Assembly: GCF_020217025.1 (NCBI RefSeq)
Contig: NZ_JAIWOF010000144.1
Coordinates: 1 to 10,000, forward strand
Origin: Flavobacterium sp.
GTDB taxonomy: Bacteria; Bacteroidota; Bacteroidia; Flavobacteriales; Flavobacteriaceae
DNA: 10,000 nt
Direction: 5' to 3'
Under the pieces are notes generated by a model. It was not told the origin of the DNA. It was given only the letters and a program-made list of their open reading frames with translations, and searched no databases. Of this stretch, positions 6,948 to 10,000 are shown one piece after another (the first letter of the stretch is position 1; every line of letters begins with the position of its first letter). Made by a program: the position numbers and the translations under genes.

Positions 6948-7115
6948 AAGTATTGCTCTGTGATTGGTGACAAATTACCTCATATTGGCATTGTAACTCA
7001 CGTAAAATCAAACAATGACAACTCAATGATAGTTCACAACGTAGGAAGCGGACAAGTTTTAGAAGATTGTTTGTTGAATTGGAAAATTGTTGGGCATTTT
7101 AGGTATGGAGATTAA
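6939..7115 (+). pseudogene. Remnant of a DUF1287-family gene, C-terminal part only
   Basis: The plus strand, open from 6939 to a TAA at 7113-7115, encodes about 58 residues; from 6963 on it reads like the C-terminus of DUF1287 proteins: IGDKLPHIGIVTHV, then MIVHNVGSGQVLED (7026-7067), then LNWKIVGHFRYGD to the stop. The HIGIV, IVHN-G-G and W-I-GHYRY elements are the conserved family hallmarks. Intact members are about 200 residues, so roughly the first 140 are missing. A TGA at 6936-6938 closes the frame upstream and no suitable start codon precedes the conserved part (the only in-frame ATG, 7026, leaves 29 residues). The natural stop is retained and overlaps the convergent lipoprotein stop. 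The 5' part was probably lost by deletion or rearrangement beside radC. The family is thought to be related to NlpC/P60-like folds. I consider it non-functional. Confidence 0.75.
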
Positions 7116-7123
7116 TTAATCTC
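7108..7123. repeat. 16 bp perfect palindrome at convergent gene ends
   Basis: GAGATTAATTAATCTC is a perfect palindrome spanning the stop codons of the DUF1287 remnant and the lipoprotein gene. It could form a small hairpin in either transcript, but it is AT-rich and lacks a T-tract, so it is at best a weak terminator. Confidence 0.4.
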
Positions 7124-7744
7124 ATAATATACTAACCTAAATTCGTAATAGTAACTACCTGAAACACTTGGACAATGATTTGAAATCATCCCAATTCCTT
7201 CAGAGTATTTGTAGTCTATATGATTATTTGGAAACATTGAATCGTAAGAAGTAAAATTTCCCTGATAATTTGAAATAATAAAACTATTCCCTTCTACAAT
7301 TTCATTTTGAGTGGCCTGCAATTGATAAATTGTTTCTCCCATAGGTACTAAAGTCCCTGGATAATTATGAATAAATGAATAAGAAAATTCAGCATCAAAT
7401 CCTGGATGTTTCACAACACCCTCTGAATCAACTAAATGATCATTTGAAGTAATTCTTAAATATTCAAAATTCTCATTTTGTAGATTTGCAAACCAATATA
7501 TTCTATGTCTAATTTTTTTATAATTCAAACCTTCTATAATTTCATCTCCAACAACTTCTACAGAATCAATAATATTACTGTATGTTGATGGACCAAATCC
7601 ACTACTCTCATATTTTTTGTACACCCATTTATTTCCTTGATTAATATTAAAAAACGAATTAGATTCTGATGAAACATCGTCTAAATCATTTGAACATGAA
7701 ACTAATATAGCACCAAACAATACAACTAACAATATTTTTTTCAT
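7112..7744 (-). CDS. Predicted lipoprotein of unknown function
   Basis: A 210-residue protein with a type II signal peptide: KK, hydrophobic residues 4-14, lipobox LVSC with the acylated Cys at 17. The residues after it (SNDLDD) are acidic, which in Bacteroidota often marks lipoproteins exported to the cell surface. The mature part opens with FFNINQGNKWVYKKYES (31-47), a pattern common at the start of small Bacteroidota lipoproteins, and continues as predicted beta-strands with many aromatic residues, ending in YSEGIGMIS and a YYYEFRLVYYEIN strand. No named domain is recognised. It lies 37 bp downstream of mpl on the same strand and might be read from the same transcript, though no functional tie is evident. 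It seems by eye more AT-rich than mpl and radC, which may indicate a fast-evolving or acquired gene. Confidence 0.85.
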   Translation of the reverse strand: MKKILLVVLFGAILVSCSNDLDDVSSESNSFFNINQGNKWVYKKYESSGFGPSTYSNIIDSVEVVGDEIIEGLNYKKIRHRIYWFANLQNENFEYLRITSNDHLVDSEGVVKHPGFDAEFSYSFIHNYPGTLVPMGETIYQLQATQNEIVEGNSFIISNYQGNFTSYDSMFPNNHIDYKYSEGIGMISNHCPSVSGSYYYEFRLVYYEIN

Positions 7745-7781
7745 AAGTAAGATTTATCTTAAGAACGAAATAGAAAATATT

Positions 7782-9137
7782 TTATTGTATCAACCCTTTC
7801 ACCTCATCAAAATTCAATCCACCATAATTTCCTGAACTCATTAATAGTAAAGCGGAATTTTCTAAATTTTGGCTGAACAAAAAGTCTTTGAATTCGGTTG
7901 GATTGGTGTAAATAATCAAATCTTCTCTTTGGAACGATTGTGCGATTTGGTCATAAGTTACTTCCTCCAAACGTTTGATTTTTACAGCATCTGGCGAATA
8001 GAAAACAACTGCTACATCGGCTGCGTCTAAAGCACCTTGGTATTCTTTTAAGAACTCGGCATTTAAACTGCTGTAGGTGTGCAATTCTAAACAAGCGACT
8101 ACTTTTCTATCAGGATATTGTGCTTTCACCGCTTTTGTAGTAGCTGAAACTTTACTTGGTGAATGTGCAAAATCTTTATACGCTACTTTGTTCTTGCTTT
8201 CTGCAATTTTTTCTAACCGTTTAGAAGCACCTTTGAAACTGGCGATGGCTTCGTAAAATTCGGCTTCGTCTACGCCCATGCATTGGCAAATCCATTTTGC
8301 GCCAGCTAAATTGCTTAGATTGTGTGCTCCGAAAACTTCAATTGGCATTGGACCTTCTGGCGTATCTAATAACGTAGTCCCGTTTTCAACTGTGTAACTT
8401 GGTGTTTGATAGGCAATTTTTCGGATTGGATTTTCGGTTCCTTCGGCTACTGCTTTTACGGCTTCGTCTTCTTCGTTATAGACTAAAATTCCGCCACGCG
8501 TGATTTGGTTAGCGAAAATTCTAAATTGTTCTACATAATTATCAAAGGTTGGAAACACGTTGATATGATCCCAAGCAATTCCTGATAACAAGGCAATATT
8601 AGGTTGATATAAATGAAATTTTGGACGTAAATCTATTGGAGAAGTCAAATATTCATCGCCTTCTAACACTATAAAATCATTGTCTTCAGTTAAATGTACC
8701 ATCGTATCGAAACCTTCCAACTGTGCTCCCACCATATAATCCACTTCGATATTGTGATAATGCATCACGTGTAAAATCATAGAAGTAATCGTCGTTTTTC
8801 CATGTGAACCACCAATCACCACTCGGGTTTTGTTTTTCGATTGTTCGTATAAAAATTCGGGATACGAATATATTTTCAAACCTAATTCTTGGGCTTTTAA
8901 TAATTCTGGATTATCAGCTTTTGCGTGCATTCCCAAAATAATTGCTTCGATATCGGTTGTGATTTTTTCAGGAAACCAACCTTCTTCTGCTGGCAATAAT
9001 CCTTTTTTCTCTAAACGTGATTTTGAAGGTTCGAAAATAGCGTCATCGCTACCCGTTACATGATATCCTTTATTGTGTAAAGCTAATGCTAAATTGTGCA
9101 TGGCTGCTCCGCCGATTGCTATGAAATGTGTTCTCAT
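7782..9137 (-). CDS. mpl: Mpl, UDP-N-acetylmuramate:L-Ala-gamma-D-Glu-meso-DAP ligase
   Basis: Cytosolic Mur ligase that joins recycled murein tripeptide to UDP-MurNAc, returning cell-wall peptide directly to peptidoglycan synthesis (EC 6.3.2.45). At 451 residues it has family length and all three domains. The N-terminal Rossmann UDP-binding domain starts MRTHFIAIGGAAMHNLA, with GSD at 29-31. The central ATPase domain has P-loop GGSHGKTT (109-116), the acidic EGDEY (159-163) and WDHINVF (189-195). The C-terminal domain carries KGASKRLE (302-309) and DFAHSPSKV (322-330), the Mpl/MurC counterpart of DDYGHHP. GGAAMHNLA at the start distinguishes Mpl from MurC (GIGGxGMSG). Some annotations call such genes murC or UDP-MurNAc-alanine ligase. 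It implies recycling of DAP-type peptidoglycan. TPR gene upstream (69 bp), lipoprotein downstream. Confidence 0.93.
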   Translation of the reverse strand: MRTHFIAIGGAAMHNLALALHNKGYHVTGSDDAIFEPSKSRLEKKGLLPAEEGWFPEKITTDIEAIILGMHAKADNPELLKAQELGLKIYSYPEFLYEQSKNKTRVVIGGSHGKTTITSMILHVMHYHNIEVDYMVGAQLEGFDTMVHLTEDNDFIVLEGDEYLTSPIDLRPKFHLYQPNIALLSGIAWDHINVFPTFDNYVEQFRIFANQITRGGILVYNEEDEAVKAVAEGTENPIRKIAYQTPSYTVENGTTLLDTPEGPMPIEVFGAHNLSNLAGAKWICQCMGVDEAEFYEAIASFKGASKRLEKIAESKNKVAYKDFAHSPSKVSATTKAVKAQYPDRKVVACLELHTYSSLNAEFLKEYQGALDAADVAVVFYSPDAVKIKRLEEVTYDQIAQSFQREDLIIYTNPTEFKDFLFSQNLENSALLLMSSGNYGGLNFDEVKGLIQ

Positions 9138-9147
9138 TTTTATGTTG

Positions 9148-9203
9148 AATTGTTAAACTGTTAATTTGTCAAATCGGTTAAACGATTAAACATTTTAACA
9201 ATT
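9148..9203. repeat. Degenerate GTTAAAC-type repeats with outer inverted arms
   Basis: The 69 bp gap between mpl and the TPR gene is built from near-copies of an 8 bp unit around GTTAAAC (9152-9158, 9177-9183, ATTAAAC at 9185-9191, and degenerate copies between). It is flanked by a perfect 10 bp inverted repeat AATTGTTAAA (9148-9157) and TTTAACAATT (9194-9203). A smaller palindrome ATTTGTCAAAT lies inside at 9164-9174. No clear promoter is present, and it might be a transcript hairpin or a protein-binding cluster. Confidence 0.5.
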
Positions 9204-9206
9204 ACA

Positions 9207-9896
9207 CTATTTGTTTTCAAATTGTTCTTTTAACTTATTTGCTTTCGCTTTGTCGTTTAGCTTATTCAAATATAAGTCATATAATTTATCGAAAGTAGTT
9301 TTTGAATTACCAATTTCGTGTGCTTTTTTATAATTTATTTCTGCTTTTGTATAACGACTAAAATACATATCGATGTAACCTTTTGCCAAATAACCATCTA
9401 CTTTTGAAAGCACCATTAATTCATCGGCATATTTTTGAGCTTTTTTTTCGCTTCCTCCAATGATTCCTGGCAATTCGATATATAACATAACTAATGCCCA
9501 ACGTGTATCGATATGCTTTGTATCTAATTTTGCAGCAGTTAAAAATGATTCTTCTACTTCATCAATCATTCCTAAAGCTTTGAATTTATTAGATTCTTTG
9601 GCTTTCATTCCCAGTGCGCCACCATATTTGTACCAATAATTTGCGTTTTTAGGATAACTAACTTTAAGCTTTTTATAGTTAGTTATTGCGGTATTCCAAT
9701 CTTTTTGTTGTCCGGCAATATCGCCAAGATATTCAATGGTTTTGGCGTGATTGGGTTGCAATTTTAAATATTCGGAAAATAGTTTTTCAGCTTCGTTGTA
9801 TTTTTTTTGAGCATACAATTTCTCCGCCTTTTCAAATGTTGATTGCGAAAAGACTGAAAACGAAAATAATAGAAAAAAAAATTGGATGTTTTTCAT
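9207..9896 (-). CDS. Exported tetratricopeptide-repeat protein
   Basis: A 229-residue protein with a signal peptide (residues 1-18, ending VFSQ), so predicted periplasmic. TPR units are visible at about 19-52 (FEKAEKLYAQKKYNEAEKLF), 53-86 (YLGDIAGQQKDWNTAITNYKKL), 87-126 (less regular, with an inserted GMKAKESNKFKALG stretch) and about 165-198 (YIDMYFSRYTKAEINYKKAHEIG). The segment ELPGIIGGSEKKAQKYADEL (141-160) is a recognisable variant seen in some bacterial TPR proteins. The C-terminus is Lys-rich. TPR arrays mediate protein-protein contacts; the partner is unknown. It is divergent from the partial gene at the right edge and lies upstream of mpl on the same strand. No matching promoter was found: the only TATTTTTG is 4 bp from the ATG. 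Confidence 0.9.
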   Translation of the reverse strand: MKNIQFFFLLFSFSVFSQSTFEKAEKLYAQKKYNEAEKLFSEYLKLQPNHAKTIEYLGDIAGQQKDWNTAITNYKKLKVSYPKNANYWYKYGGALGMKAKESNKFKALGMIDEVEESFLTAAKLDTKHIDTRWALVMLYIELPGIIGGSEKKAQKYADELMVLSKVDGYLAKGYIDMYFSRYTKAEINYKKAHEIGNSKTTFDKLYDLYLNKLNDKAKANKLKEQFENK

Positions 9897-9967
9897 TTTT
9901 CAAAAATAGTGAAATGATTTTAGTTAATTTTACTTACAAAATGATTTATATTAGATTTTTTTAATCA

Positions 9968-10000
9968 ATGAAGAAATATTTAATCTTATTACTAGTATCT
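9968..10000 (+). CDS. Start of an exported protein gene, cut by the window end
   Basis: Only 11 codons are visible: ATG AAG AAA followed by a hydrophobic run (MKKYLILLLVS), which looks like the start of a signal peptide or lipoprotein leader. It is divergent from the TPR gene across a 71 bp AT-rich gap. The product cannot be identified, and the start itself rests only on this leader-like pattern. Confidence 0.5.
   Translation, partial: MKKYLILLLVS

Noticed and set aside
6910..6962. 17-codon plus-strand frame (MESKIIEK...) ahead of the DUF1287 remnant as its broken N-terminus
   Set aside because: It is in another frame, shows no likeness to DUF1287 proteins, and coincides with the radC promoter.
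7749..7760. Small hairpin AAGAT-TT-ATCTT between mpl and the lipoprotein gene as a terminator
   Set aside because: Only 5 AT-rich base pairs, with a 2 nt loop and no T-tract.
8830..9063. 77-residue plus-strand frame inside mpl
   Set aside because: Antisense to the conserved N-terminal part of Mpl, no features of its own.
9901..9908. TATTTTTG on the minus strand upstream of the TPR gene as a promoter
   Set aside because: It ends 4 bp before the ATG, would require a leaderless transcript, and no TTTG lies at the expected distance.
9952..9959. TAGATTTT as a -7 element for the gene starting at 9968
   Set aside because: One mismatch, no -33 element, and too close to the start codon.

Overview
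The window looks like a chromosomal segment of a member of the Bacteroidota, most likely Flavobacterium or a close relative. It is AT-rich. Secreted proteins carry short signal peptides ending in FAQ, FSQ or SAQ, typical of Flavobacteriia. Shine-Dalgarno sequences are not apparent, and the best promoter (upstream of radC) fits the Bacteroidota pattern TTTG-N19-TAnnTTTG. The gene families are ordinary for the group and I see no phage, insertion sequence, CRISPR array or RNA gene.

Layout from left to right. A 5'-truncated rarA (replication-linked AAA+ ATPase) runs on the plus strand and meets, stop to stop, a minus-strand pair: an unknown exported protein and a YjjG-type HAD nucleotidase, 2 bp apart. 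Next is a compact three-gene minus-strand operon with overlapping junctions: a LolD/MacB-type ATPase, an FtsX-like permease with His/Glu-rich periplasmic segments, and an exported DUF3299-like CxxC protein. It is bounded by a clear intrinsic terminator at 2547-2571 and, upstream, by the terminator of an exported superoxide dismutase (5020-5051). That dismutase carries an extra C-terminal helical domain rich in His. radC follows with its own good promoter, then a decayed C-terminal piece of a DUF1287 gene on the plus strand. The right part has a surface-type lipoprotein, the peptidoglycan-recycling ligase mpl, and a secreted TPR protein, all on the minus strand. A divergent plus-strand gene begins at the very end.

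Functional themes are genome maintenance (rarA, radC), nucleotide-pool cleaning (yjjG), periplasmic oxidative-stress defence (SOD), cell-wall recycling (mpl), and envelope transport. The part most deserving follow-up is the ATPase/permease/DUF3299 triad. Its gene content resembles zinc-linked ABC systems of Gammaproteobacteria, and its permease bears likely metal-binding loops. The SOD fusion domain and the DUF1287 remnant are the other notable points. No gene-free stretch exceeds 300 bases.
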